The notes below the pieces were generated by a model. The model was not told the DNA's origin. It worked only from the letters and a program-made list of their open reading frames with translations, and did not search any database. This document shows positions 25,198 through 32,382 of a stretch of DNA of 64,000 bases, one piece after another. Both the position numbers and the translations under genes were made by a program. The DNA lies in NCBI RefSeq assembly GCF_018024495.1, contig NZ_CP071696.1, forward strand, positions 1,302,001 through 1,366,000. The letters run 5' to 3'. Each line of letters starts with the position of its first letter. The first letter of the stretch is position 1. Source of the DNA: Agromyces archimandritae. GTDB taxonomy: Bacteria; Actinomycetota; Actinomycetes; Actinomycetales; Microbacteriaceae.

Positions 25198-25866
25198 TCA
25201 GCGACTCACGCCGTGACTGGCGGCCTCCGTCCCGTAGCGATTGCGGTAGCGGTCGAAGTTGGCCTCGATCTCCGCGTCCGGCAGCACGGCCACCTCGCCG
25301 ATTCCCATCGCGATCGCGACGGTGTGCGCGACGTCCTCGACCATGACCGCGGCTTGCAGCGCCTTGTCGATCGTCGGGCCGATCGTGAAGACGCCGTGCT
25401 GGCGCATGAGGATCGCCGGCGAGCGCCCGATCTTCGCGACGACCTCTGTTCCGATGGCGTCGCCGCCGATCGGGGCGTAGTCGCCGCACGGCACCGGCCC
25501 GCCGAACTCGTCGGCGATCGCGGTCAGCACGCACGGGATGGGCTTGCCCACCGCGGCGAACGCCGTCGCATAGCGGGAGTGGGTGTGCACCACCGAGTGG
25601 ATGTCGGCCCGGTTCGCGTAGATGCCGAGGTGCGATCGGGTGTCGGAGGACGGGCCGCGCTCGCCCTCGACGATCCGGCCGTCGAGGGCGACCACGACCA
25701 TGTCGGAGGGGGTCATCTCCTCGTACCGCACTCCCGAGGGCTTGATCACGATCACTCCGTGCTCCTCGTCGCGGGCCGAGAGGTTCCCCCCGGTCCATGC
25801 GACCAGCCCGGCGCGCGCCAGCGCGAGGTTGCCCTCGCACACCCGTTCCTTGAGTTCTTCGAGCAC
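25198..25866 (-). CDS. L-ribulose-5-phosphate 4-epimerase-like class II aldolase (UlaF/AraD type)
   Basis: This 222-residue zinc enzyme interconverts L-ribulose 5-phosphate and D-xylulose 5-phosphate. The metal-binding histidines are in VHTHSRYATA and RQHGVFTIG; SSDTRSHLGIY holds the usual Asp, and TGGNLSAR and KPSGVRYEEM bind phosphate. The start is a GTG at 25866 (MLEELKERVCEG), 20 bp after the stop of the UlaE-like gene. It is the last gene of a leftward operon of four catabolic genes. The length matches AraD and UlaF (about 228-231). Confidence 0.9.
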   Translation of the reverse strand: MLEELKERVCEGNLALARAGLVAWTGGNLSARDEEHGVIVIKPSGVRYEEMTPSDMVVVALDGRIVEGERGPSSDTRSHLGIYANRADIHSVVHTHSRYATAFAAVGKPIPCVLTAIADEFGGPVPCGDYAPIGGDAIGTEVVAKIGRSPAILMRQHGVFTIGPTIDKALQAAVMVEDVAHTVAIAMGIGEVAVLPDAEIEANFDRYRNRYGTEAASHGVSR

Positions 25867-25886
25867 CGTTCGGTCCCTTCGTTCGT

Positions 25887-26756
25887 TCAGGCGGCGACGA
25901 TGTCGAAGCCCGCTTGGCCGAGCCAGCGCTCGACGATGGTCCTGGCGTGCACGCACCGCTCGACGGAATCGGGGGCGTCGTCGTTCCACATCTCGATCAT
26001 CATCCGGCCGCTCCAGCCCTGGCGCGACAGCTCGCCGAACGCTCGGGAGAAGTCCGCGATGCCCTCCCCCAGCGGCACGCGCCGGGGTTCCCCGACACGG
26101 ACGTCTTTGATGTGGATGGCGAGCATGTGCCCTTCGCCGGAGCGCAGCTCTTCCAGTTCGTCGAGCTGCTGCTCGGCGATGTTGCCGATGTCGGGGTACA
26201 GCTGCACCCATGGCGAGTCGATCTCCCGCACGATGTTCATGCCCCGGCTGACCGAGGTGACGTCGCTGCCGTCGACGTTCTCGATGCCGAGCAGCACGCC
26301 GGCTCGCGCTGCGATCGACGCGGCCCGTCTGAGGGATGCGACGTAGCGATCGCGCTGACCGTCGTCGGCCGGCTCGTAGTACGCGTAGTATCCGGCCACC
26401 TGCAGCACGGGGATGCCGAGGTCGCGGCACAGTCCGATGCCCTGGGTGAAGATGCGATCGGCTTCTGCGCGCGTCTGCGCGTCGGCGGCCCCCGGACCGA
26501 TCGCGCGATGGACGGACAAGCACAGTCCCCCGAGCCGCACTCCCTGCCGCGCGGCGGCGTCACGGACGGCCGACCGCGTCTCGGGCGACCAGTCGAGGCG
26601 GGCGCGACGGGCGGGCGTCTCATCGACGGAGAGGTCGACGAACGAGAAACCCGCCCGCCGGGCATCGGAGAACAGGGTGTCCCAGTCCCCCCGCCAGGGC
26701 AGGGCCTTCTCGTAGATCCCCAGGGCGATCTGGGGAGCGGCGGATGCCCCGTTCAC
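25887..26756 (-). CDS. L-xylulose-5-phosphate 3-epimerase (UlaE type)
   Basis: This 289-residue TIM-barrel epimerase would convert L-xylulose 5-phosphate to L-ribulose 5-phosphate. The family's metal ligands are visible: Glu in LLGIENVDG, Asp in LYPDIGNIAEQ, His in LAIHIKDVRVG and Glu in MMIEMWND. IALGIYEKALP and FVDLSVDE at the start are typical. A GTG at 26756 overlaps the stop of the UlaD-like gene (GTGA), fixing the start. It acts between the UlaD-like and UlaF-like enzymes. Confidence 0.92.
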   Translation of the reverse strand: MNGASAAPQIALGIYEKALPWRGDWDTLFSDARRAGFSFVDLSVDETPARRARLDWSPETRSAVRDAAARQGVRLGGLCLSVHRAIGPGAADAQTRAEADRIFTQGIGLCRDLGIPVLQVAGYYAYYEPADDGQRDRYVASLRRAASIAARAGVLLGIENVDGSDVTSVSRGMNIVREIDSPWVQLYPDIGNIAEQQLDELEELRSGEGHMLAIHIKDVRVGEPRRVPLGEGIADFSRAFGELSRQGWSGRMMIEMWNDDAPDSVERCVHARTIVERWLGQAGFDIVAA

Positions 26757-27415
26757 GGCCAGACCTCGGCGATGGCCTGCTGCAGTTCGGCTGCGGCCTC
26801 GAGCGGGTCGTCGGCCTGCACGATGGCGCGGCCCGCGATCACGATCCCGACTGGGGCGTCGGCGAAAGCGCGGAGGTCGGCAGCCGAGACACCGCCGGTG
26901 ACGGTCACGGTGAACCCCATGTCGGCCAGCTGCCGGATGCGGGTCAGGTCGTCGGGGCCCCAGCTGAGGTCGCCGGCTGCCTCCCGATCGCGGGATCGTT
27001 TGACGATGACGTGCCGCGCACCGAGTCGCCGCCAGGTCCGTGCCCGTTCGGCGTCGTACCCTTCCCCGAGTTCGATCTGCACCTCGCCGCCGTACTCGTC
27101 GGCCACCTTGACCACTTGCTCGACGGTCGTCAGCGACGCACCGGCGACGACGCTCACCCACGATGCTCCGGCTTCGAAGCAGTTGCGGGCGATGAGCGTG
27201 CCGGCTTCGGCGATGCGGACGTCGGCGAGGATCGTCTTGTCGGGGTAGAGCGCGCGGATCTCGCGGACGGCGCGCAGCCCCTCGGCGATGATGAGGATGG
27301 TGCCGCACTCGATGATGTCGATCTCCTCGATCGCCCGGTTCAGCGGTCGAAGGGCACCGGCGAGGTCGGTGGTGTCGAGTGCGATCTGGAGTCTGGGCCG
27401 CTTCGCGTCGGACAT
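26753..27415 (-). CDS. 3-keto-L-gulonate-6-phosphate decarboxylase-like enzyme (UlaD type) with Lys-to-Arg change
   Basis: This 220-residue enzyme belongs to the orotidine-phosphate decarboxylase superfamily. It has LQIALDTTDL, EEIDIIECGTILI, VQIELGEGY, HVIVKRSRDREAAG, TVTGGVS and GIVIAGRAIV, all as in UlaD. In place of the expected DxKxxD catalytic motif (ADAKIADAG in E. coli UlaD, from memory) it reads ADVRIAEAG, with Lys to Arg and Asp to Glu. The reaction may therefore differ from simple decarboxylation of 3-keto-L-gulonate 6-phosphate. The ATG at 27415 shares a base with the stop of the lactonase gene (TGATG). Confidence 0.85.
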   Translation of the reverse strand: MSDAKRPRLQIALDTTDLAGALRPLNRAIEEIDIIECGTILIIAEGLRAVREIRALYPDKTILADVRIAEAGTLIARNCFEAGASWVSVVAGASLTTVEQVVKVADEYGGEVQIELGEGYDAERARTWRRLGARHVIVKRSRDREAAGDLSWGPDDLTRIRQLADMGFTVTVTGGVSAADLRAFADAPVGIVIAGRAIVQADDPLEAAAELQQAIAEVWP

Positions 27416-28407
27416 CACGCGGCATCCTTGTGGAAGCTGAAGAAGCGCTGGCCGTTCTGCATGAGGAGCTGCTCGACGTAGGCGCGGTCGAATCCTTCGT
27501 CGAGCATGCGCGGCCCGTCCACGGCAGGGTTGTAGTCGACCCCGGTGGTGGCCCCGTAGGCCTTCTGGTACGAGCGCTTGCCCGAGTCGGTGCCGAGCAG
27601 CAGGCGGTCGCCGTACCCGGCGGCGCCGAGTTCGCGGAACTCCATGATTCGGTTGGATTCCGGCTGGTACTTGAGCCTGGCGGTGCCGTCGAGTTCGAGG
27701 TAGACGCCCGTCTTCAGGATCTGGGTGAGGTACCAGATGTCGGCATTTCGCTGGATGTGGCCGATGGCGATCTGGTCGGCGGGCACGCCCAGAGAGATCA
27801 TCAGTTCGGCCTGCTCGAGACCGCAGGTTCCGGCGGAGGTGTGGGTGTTGATCGGGCAGCCGGTCTCGATGGCGGCGATCGAGGCTGCTTCGATGCATTT
27901 GCGCTCGAAGGCCGTGATCTTGCCGTATGCGGTCGCGACCTTGATGACGCCGGCCTTGTACGGTGTGCGCTCGATGATCGGGCCGGAGTAGTCGTACGCG
28001 TCGATGCCCTCGGTGATGTCGGCGATGATCAGGTCGGCGATCCGGCTGACGGAGTAGCGGCTCACCCAGTGGGACTGGGTCTCGAGATAGACCTTCTGCT
28101 GGTGGAATCCGGTGGCCAGGATCACTTGGAGGCCGTCGACGCGGCTTTCGACCTCGGCGAGCTTCTCGACATCGCGACCGCAGTTGATCGGGCACATGTC
28201 GACGACGGTGCCGCCGTTCGGCGTCCAGTTCTTCGACGCCGACACGAAGAAGCCGCCCTCTTCGACGGCTTTGTCGACGTCGTCGAGCTGGTGGTCGGGG
28301 TCGAGGTAGACCTCGCCGGCCCCGACGCGGATGAGGTGGTCGTGGGCGTTGACCACGCCGAGGGTCTCGGGGGCGACGTCTCCGCGCAGTGTGCGAGCGA
28401 ATGCCAT
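27415..28407 (-). CDS. Phosphotriesterase-family lactonase
   Basis: This 330-residue amidohydrolase is of the phosphotriesterase (COG1735) group, some members of which hydrolyse phosphorylated sugar-acid lactones. Metal ligands are VNAHDHLI (HxH), the Lys to be carboxylated in AGVIKVATAYG, His in INTHTSAGTCG and IAIGHIQRN, and Asp in LLLGTDSGKRS. It is the first gene of the leftward operon and overlaps the UlaD-like gene. In the standard ascorbate pathway this position is filled by UlaG, a metallo-beta-lactamase fold enzyme. A ring-opening step on a phosphorylated lactone is inferred. Confidence 0.85.
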   Translation of the reverse strand: MAFARTLRGDVAPETLGVVNAHDHLIRVGAGEVYLDPDHQLDDVDKAVEEGGFFVSASKNWTPNGGTVVDMCPINCGRDVEKLAEVESRVDGLQVILATGFHQQKVYLETQSHWVSRYSVSRIADLIIADITEGIDAYDYSGPIIERTPYKAGVIKVATAYGKITAFERKCIEAASIAAIETGCPINTHTSAGTCGLEQAELMISLGVPADQIAIGHIQRNADIWYLTQILKTGVYLELDGTARLKYQPESNRIMEFRELGAAGYGDRLLLGTDSGKRSYQKAYGATTGVDYNPAVDGPRMLDEGFDRAYVEQLLMQNGQRFFSFHKDAA

Positions 28408-28501
28408 CTCAGTCTCCTTCTGAACGCCGGCCCGGGCGGGCCGTTCGGGGTGCGACAGTCCTCACGCTATGGCGGCCAACGACACCCCGCCAGCACCCGT
28501 T

Positions 28502-28515
28502 TGCACATTTGTTCA
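28502..28515. promoter_or_regulatory. Candidate SorC-type operator, site 1
   Basis: TGCACATTTGTTCA fits TGNAC-N4-GTNCA. It lies 94 bp upstream of the lactonase start in the divergent region with the SorC regulator. Three related sites are at 28596, 32128 and 32200. Confidence 0.6.
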
Positions 28516-28595
28516 CGAAGAAGACGACGCCTTGCGCACCGACTTGAGAACACAGGCATCATTCACACACCTGTCACCTGCCAATCCGACTAACA

Positions 28596-28609
28596 TGCAC
28601 ATATGATCA
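28596..28609. promoter_or_regulatory. Candidate SorC-type operator, site 2, over the regulator's start codon
   Basis: TGCACATATGATCA matches the same consensus with one change (GA for GT). It covers the ATG at 28603, which would allow the regulator to repress its own translation start or transcript. Confidence 0.45.
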
Positions 28610-29613
28610 ACGAAGATCCAGCTGCATCCGGCCGTCCCGCTCCGCTGCACCGCTCGCGCACCTCTGACGCCCGCGCCCATACCGCGCTCCTGCTCGAGGT
28701 CGCACGCCGCTACCACATCGACGGCGAGAGCCAGGCGGAGATCGCCCGGTCGGTGAGCTTCTCGCGCCCGACGGTCTCCCGCATGCTCGCGGAAGCCCGT
28801 CGACGCGGGATGGTGCAGATACGCATCGGGCATCCGCTCGAGCGGGTCCTCGGGATCGAGCGGGCGCTCGTCGAAGCATTCGGCCTGCATCAGGCGCGCG
28901 TCGCCGACCCCGAAGACGGTTCGGCGGTCCAAGACGACGTAGCCCGGTGCGCGGCCGACCTGATCGTCGAAGCGGCCTCGGAAGACCTCGTGCTCACCGT
29001 CTCGAACGGCCTGGCCGTGACGGCGACCGTGGATGCGATGCCAGAGCTCGTATGGCCGAGATCGCGCGTGGTGCAGATGATCGGCAGTGTCGGCTCCTCC
29101 GACACGCTGCTCGATTCGCCCGAAACGGGCCGCAGAATGGCCCGGAAGCTCGGCGGCTCCTTCCATCCGCTCCCCGCCCCGCTCGTGGTCGGCGACGCGC
29201 GTGTCGCTGCAGCGCTTCGCGACGAGAACCAGATCGCGACGACGCTGGAACTCGGCGGGCGAGCCGATATCGCCCTCGTCGGCGTCGGGGCGGTGCGCGA
29301 CGGGCAGTCGGGATTGATCTTCCGCGAGTACGAGAGCTCCGAGCTCACGGAGGATCTGCAGCAGACGGGTGCGGTCGCCCACATCTGCGGGCACCACATC
29401 TCGGCGGCCGGCGATCATGTTCGCACGGTGCTGTGCGACCGGACGATCGCGGTGGAGCCCGAACGCATGAAGCGCATCCCGCTCGTCGTCGGCGTCGCCT
29501 GGGGCGAGGAGAAGGTCGCTCCGCTCGCTGCCGCCATGCGCGGGGGATTCATCTCCGCGCTCGTCACCGATCGGACCACTGCTCTCGCGCTGCTCGAAAC
29601 CGTCGATACCTGA
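28603..29613 (+). CDS. SorC/DeoR-like sugar-binding transcriptional regulator
   Basis: This 336-residue regulator has an N-terminal helix-turn-helix (IDGESQAEIARSVSFSRPTVSRMLAEARRRGMVQIRI, about residues 40-76) and a C-terminal SorC sugar-phosphate sensing domain (EDLVLTVSNGLAVTATVDAMP, RVVQMIGSVGSSD, IALVGVGAVRDGQSGL, VRTVLCDRTIAVEPERMKRIP, LVTDRTTALALLE). It diverges from the lactonase operon and faces the transporter gene. It probably senses a phosphorylated intermediate of the island's pathway. Four candidate operators lie in the island's two promoter regions. Confidence 0.92.
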   Translation: MINEDPAASGRPAPLHRSRTSDARAHTALLLEVARRYHIDGESQAEIARSVSFSRPTVSRMLAEARRRGMVQIRIGHPLERVLGIERALVEAFGLHQARVADPEDGSAVQDDVARCAADLIVEAASEDLVLTVSNGLAVTATVDAMPELVWPRSRVVQMIGSVGSSDTLLDSPETGRRMARKLGGSFHPLPAPLVVGDARVAAALRDENQIATTLELGGRADIALVGVGAVRDGQSGLIFREYESSELTEDLQQTGAVAHICGHHISAAGDHVRTVLCDRTIAVEPERMKRIPLVVGVAWGEEKVAPLAAAMRGGFISALVTDRTTALALLETVDT

Positions 29614-29635
29614 CCCGGAGCGACGCGCCGGTCAA

Positions 29636-29667
29636 AAGGGTGCGGTGGCCGCAGCCACCGCACCCTT
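29636..29667. terminator. Bidirectional intrinsic terminator
   Basis: A perfect 14-bp stem (AAGGGTGCGGTGGC and GCCACCGCACCCTT) with the 4-base loop CGCA lies between the convergent regulator and transporter genes. A run of A on the left gives U on the leftward transcript. Confidence 0.9.
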
Positions 29668-29681
29668 CGCCTCCATGCAGG

Positions 29682-31046
29682 TCAGATCGCGTCGAGCGAC
29701 GTCCCCTTCGTCTCCTTCGCGAACAGATAGGTGACGCCGCCGATGATGAGCAGCACGGCGAAGAAGAGGAAGGCCGGCGGGATGATGTCGGTCGTCACCT
29801 TCGCACCGAACATGACGCCCAGAAGGGCGGGCCCGAAGATCTTCGCGGTCGCGCCGATGCCGTACCCGAGGCCGAGCCCGGTCGAGCGGGCCTCGTTCGG
29901 GAACTGCTCGGCTCCGAAGGGGTTCAGCACCCCGAACGCCCCATCGCCGAAGGTCATCGCGATCAGGATGCCGACGAAGAATATCCACCCGGCATCCTCC
30001 CCCGTCCCGCCCAGCATCGTCGACGCCGCGGCGATCAGCAGGCCCACGGCTCCGACCAGGCCGTAGCCGAGCATCACGAAGCGGCGGCCGATGCGGTCGG
30101 CGAGCCAGGCCGACGACAAGCGGCCCAACAGATCGCCGAGCGAAACGAGGATGAACAGGTTGGCGACCATGCGCGCGTCGAACTCGTATGCGGCGCCGAG
30201 GATCGACTGCCCCCAGGACTGGATGACGGAGGCTCCGAAGATGAAGCTGAACGATCCGATCGAGACGATCACCAGGCTCTTGAAGTACTTGCGGAAGATC
30301 AGCGAGTAGGACGCGGGCTTCGACGTGGTCGTAGCCTCCGGCAGGGTGCCCAGCTCATCGACGGGGATCTCCAGGGCCCACGCGAGCGACTCGCGGGCCT
30401 CTTTCGTGCGCCCCTGAGCCTGGAGGAACCGCGGCGACTCCGGCACGAACCGCAGCCAGATCAGCAGCAGGATCGGAATGCCGCCGAGGGCGATGAGCAG
30501 GCGCCAGTTCGACCCGGTCGCGCTCGACGCGACCGAACCGAGGAAGAGCCCGAGCGGGATGAACACGGCCGTGAGGCCCGAGAGCAGGCCGCGCTGCTTG
30601 GCAGGCACGAACTCCTGCACATAGGGGATGGAGACGATGTTCAAGCCGCCGACGCCGATCCCGACCAGGATCCGCAGGAGCGCCAGGAGAACCCAGGCGT
30701 TGTTCGGGGTGAAGACCGAGGCGATCGTGAAGACCGTGAACAGCAGCACGCACCAGAAGAAGGAGCGCTTGCGGCCGATCGAGTCGGCGAACCTGCCCCA
30801 GAGGATCGCGCCGATCACGGTGCCGAGCCCGGACATCGCCAGGATGATGCCCGCCTCGTCGCCGCGGAGGTTCCAGTTCGGGTCGCTCAACAGCACGTTC
30901 ACGGCGAAGCCGATCAGGAACATGTCGAAGAACTCCGAGATGTTGCCGACGATCGCCAGCGAGATCAGTTTCTTCTGGTTCTTGGTGAGCGGTCTCGAAT
31001 CGATCTGTTCGAGCGCCGTCGTAGGCGAAGAGGTATTCAACGTCAT
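29682..31046 (-). CDS. MFS transporter, sugar-acid type
   Basis: This 454-residue, 12-segment major facilitator resembles the sugar-porter and acid:H+ symporter groups. It has FADSIGRKRSFFW in loop 2-3, PESPRFLQAQGRTKEA between the halves and WLADRIGRRFVML in the second half. The ATG at 31046 has GGAG six bases upstream; a TTG at 31058 would add four residues and is less likely. It lies 33 bp after the PfkB kinase gene and shares its promoter. It would import the free substrate, in contrast to the PTS that brings in ascorbate in enteric bacteria. Confidence 0.9.
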   Translation of the reverse strand: MTLNTSSPTTALEQIDSRPLTKNQKKLISLAIVGNISEFFDMFLIGFAVNVLLSDPNWNLRGDEAGIILAMSGLGTVIGAILWGRFADSIGRKRSFFWCVLLFTVFTIASVFTPNNAWVLLALLRILVGIGVGGLNIVSIPYVQEFVPAKQRGLLSGLTAVFIPLGLFLGSVASSATGSNWRLLIALGGIPILLLIWLRFVPESPRFLQAQGRTKEARESLAWALEIPVDELGTLPEATTTSKPASYSLIFRKYFKSLVIVSIGSFSFIFGASVIQSWGQSILGAAYEFDARMVANLFILVSLGDLLGRLSSAWLADRIGRRFVMLGYGLVGAVGLLIAAASTMLGGTGEDAGWIFFVGILIAMTFGDGAFGVLNPFGAEQFPNEARSTGLGLGYGIGATAKIFGPALLGVMFGAKVTTDIIPPAFLFFAVLLIIGGVTYLFAKETKGTSLDAI

Positions 31047-31079
31047 CGTGGACTCCAATGTTCGGATTCGCTGCCTGCG

Positions 31080-32039
31080 TCAGCGCAGAATGTCGTTCGA
31101 GATGGGGGTCTCCAGCTCGGCAGGCGAGATACGGGTGAGATCTCCGTAGTGGGTGAGGGCGAACTTCGAGGCCTGCTGGCCCCACGCGATGCCCTGGTGG
31201 ACCGAGCCGCCCAGGTAGCCGTGCAGGGTCCCTGCCACGAACGCGTCGCCGGCGCCGGGTCGGTCGGTGACCGGCACGCGTTCCACCTCGTAGACGCGGG
31301 CTCCTTCGCGACCGCTGTAGGAGACGCCGAGGGTGCCGTCGGTCGAGACGACGTGCTCGAGCCCGTACCGCTCCTGCAACTGCCGATTGACGGAAGGGCC
31401 ATCGCCTTCGAGCTCGAACACCTTGATGCCGTCCAGCCGGGAGCAGAACAGGATCGACACGTGCTCCAGCAACGGTTCGAGTACCTCGCGGGCCCGGTCG
31501 GGACCCCACAGCAGGGAGCGGTAGTTGACGTCGAGGGCGACATGGATGCCGCGCTCGGCCGCCGAGCGCACGGCGTAGGCGACGGTCTCGGCGGTGTGCT
31601 CCGTGAGGGCGGCGGTGATGCCGGTGACGAAGAGCACCCGCGTGTCGAGCAGGGCGTTCCAGTCAAAGAGCTCGGGCGTGATCTCGCGGAACGGCGTGTG
31701 CAGGCGATCGTAGGTGACGCGGGCCGGCATCGGCGGATCTCCGGGTTCGAGGAAGTACAGCGCCATCCGTCCCTCGGGTACACGGACGACGTGCAAGAGG
31801 TCCACGCCGACCGAGGAGTACTCCTGGGTGAAGCGCGTGGCGAGGTCGCCCTCGGGCAGAACCGAGGCCCATGCGGCCGAGCGCCCGAGTTGCGTCAGGA
31901 GTCCCGCGACGTTGGCTTCGGAGCCGGCCGGTGACAGGTGCAGGCTCCGGCAGGTCGAGAGCCGGTCGCCCGGATCGACGGTGAGCCGGATCTGCCCCTC
32001 GCCGATGGTGGTGAGGTCGTAGCCCTTGTGATCACCCAT
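31080..32039 (-). CDS. PfkB family sugar kinase (KDG kinase-like)
   Basis: This 319-residue ribokinase-fold kinase has LSPAGSEANVAGLLTQLGRSAAWAS at the substrate site and RPGAGDAFVAGTLHGYLGG with the catalytic Asp. It resembles 2-keto-3-deoxygluconate kinases. The ATG at 32039 follows GGAGGAGG; an upstream start at 32090 is unsupported. It is the first gene of a leftward kinase-transporter pair. In this context it probably phosphorylates the imported sugar acid or lactone before the lactonase acts. Confidence 0.88.
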   Translation of the reverse strand: MGDHKGYDLTTIGEGQIRLTVDPGDRLSTCRSLHLSPAGSEANVAGLLTQLGRSAAWASVLPEGDLATRFTQEYSSVGVDLLHVVRVPEGRMALYFLEPGDPPMPARVTYDRLHTPFREITPELFDWNALLDTRVLFVTGITAALTEHTAETVAYAVRSAAERGIHVALDVNYRSLLWGPDRAREVLEPLLEHVSILFCSRLDGIKVFELEGDGPSVNRQLQERYGLEHVVSTDGTLGVSYSGREGARVYEVERVPVTDRPGAGDAFVAGTLHGYLGGSVHQGIAWGQQASKFALTHYGDLTRISPAELETPISNDILR

Positions 32040-32127
32040 GAATGAAGCCTCCTCCGAGGGCCGCGGCATCGCCGCCCTCCGTGCGATCATTCAAACCAGC
32101 CGCGGCCCACGAATTCGACCCCCATCG

Positions 32128-32141
32128 TGAACACACGTTCA
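32128..32141. promoter_or_regulatory. Candidate SorC-type operator, site 3
   Basis: TGAACACACGTTCA fits TGNAC-N4-GTNCA. It lies 88 bp upstream of the kinase start. Confidence 0.6.
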
Positions 32142-32199
32142 CCTGGGCTCGAGAAGCAGCGACCGAATACCGCACCTCATCGCTGTACCGGCGAGACCT

Positions 32200-32213
32200 T
32201 GCACGTATGTGCA
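32200..32213. promoter_or_regulatory. Candidate SorC-type operator, site 4
   Basis: TGCACGTATGTGCA fits the same consensus and matches site 1 at 11 of 14 bases. It is 72 bp (about seven helix turns) from site 3, so two regulator tetramers could loop together. Confidence 0.6.
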
Positions 32214-32312
32214 TGCTCACGCGCATCGCCCGGCCGCGCGATGCCTGCGTCGGGCCTTCGCGTCCAGTCCCCCGTCGGGGGCCGAGTGCGGCTCGTGCCA
32301 GGCGCGCCCGCC

Positions 32313-32328
32313 GTCCGGCATCCCGGAC
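32313..32328. promoter_or_regulatory. Candidate IclR operator upstream of hutU
   Basis: GTCCGGCATCCCGGAC differs by one base from the palindrome upstream of hutH and lies at the same distance (54 bp) from the ATG. Confidence 0.7.
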
Positions 32329-32382
32329 GCCGCCGCCCGCACCGTCGTTGCCCGCCCGCACCGCGTGCGCGAGCATCGGAGC

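Noticed and set aside
24065..25840. 591-codon minus-strand frame joining repeats with an antisense stretch
   Set aside because: It is antisense to the HIT gene and reads through the tandem repeat; the real minus-strand gene starts at 25866.
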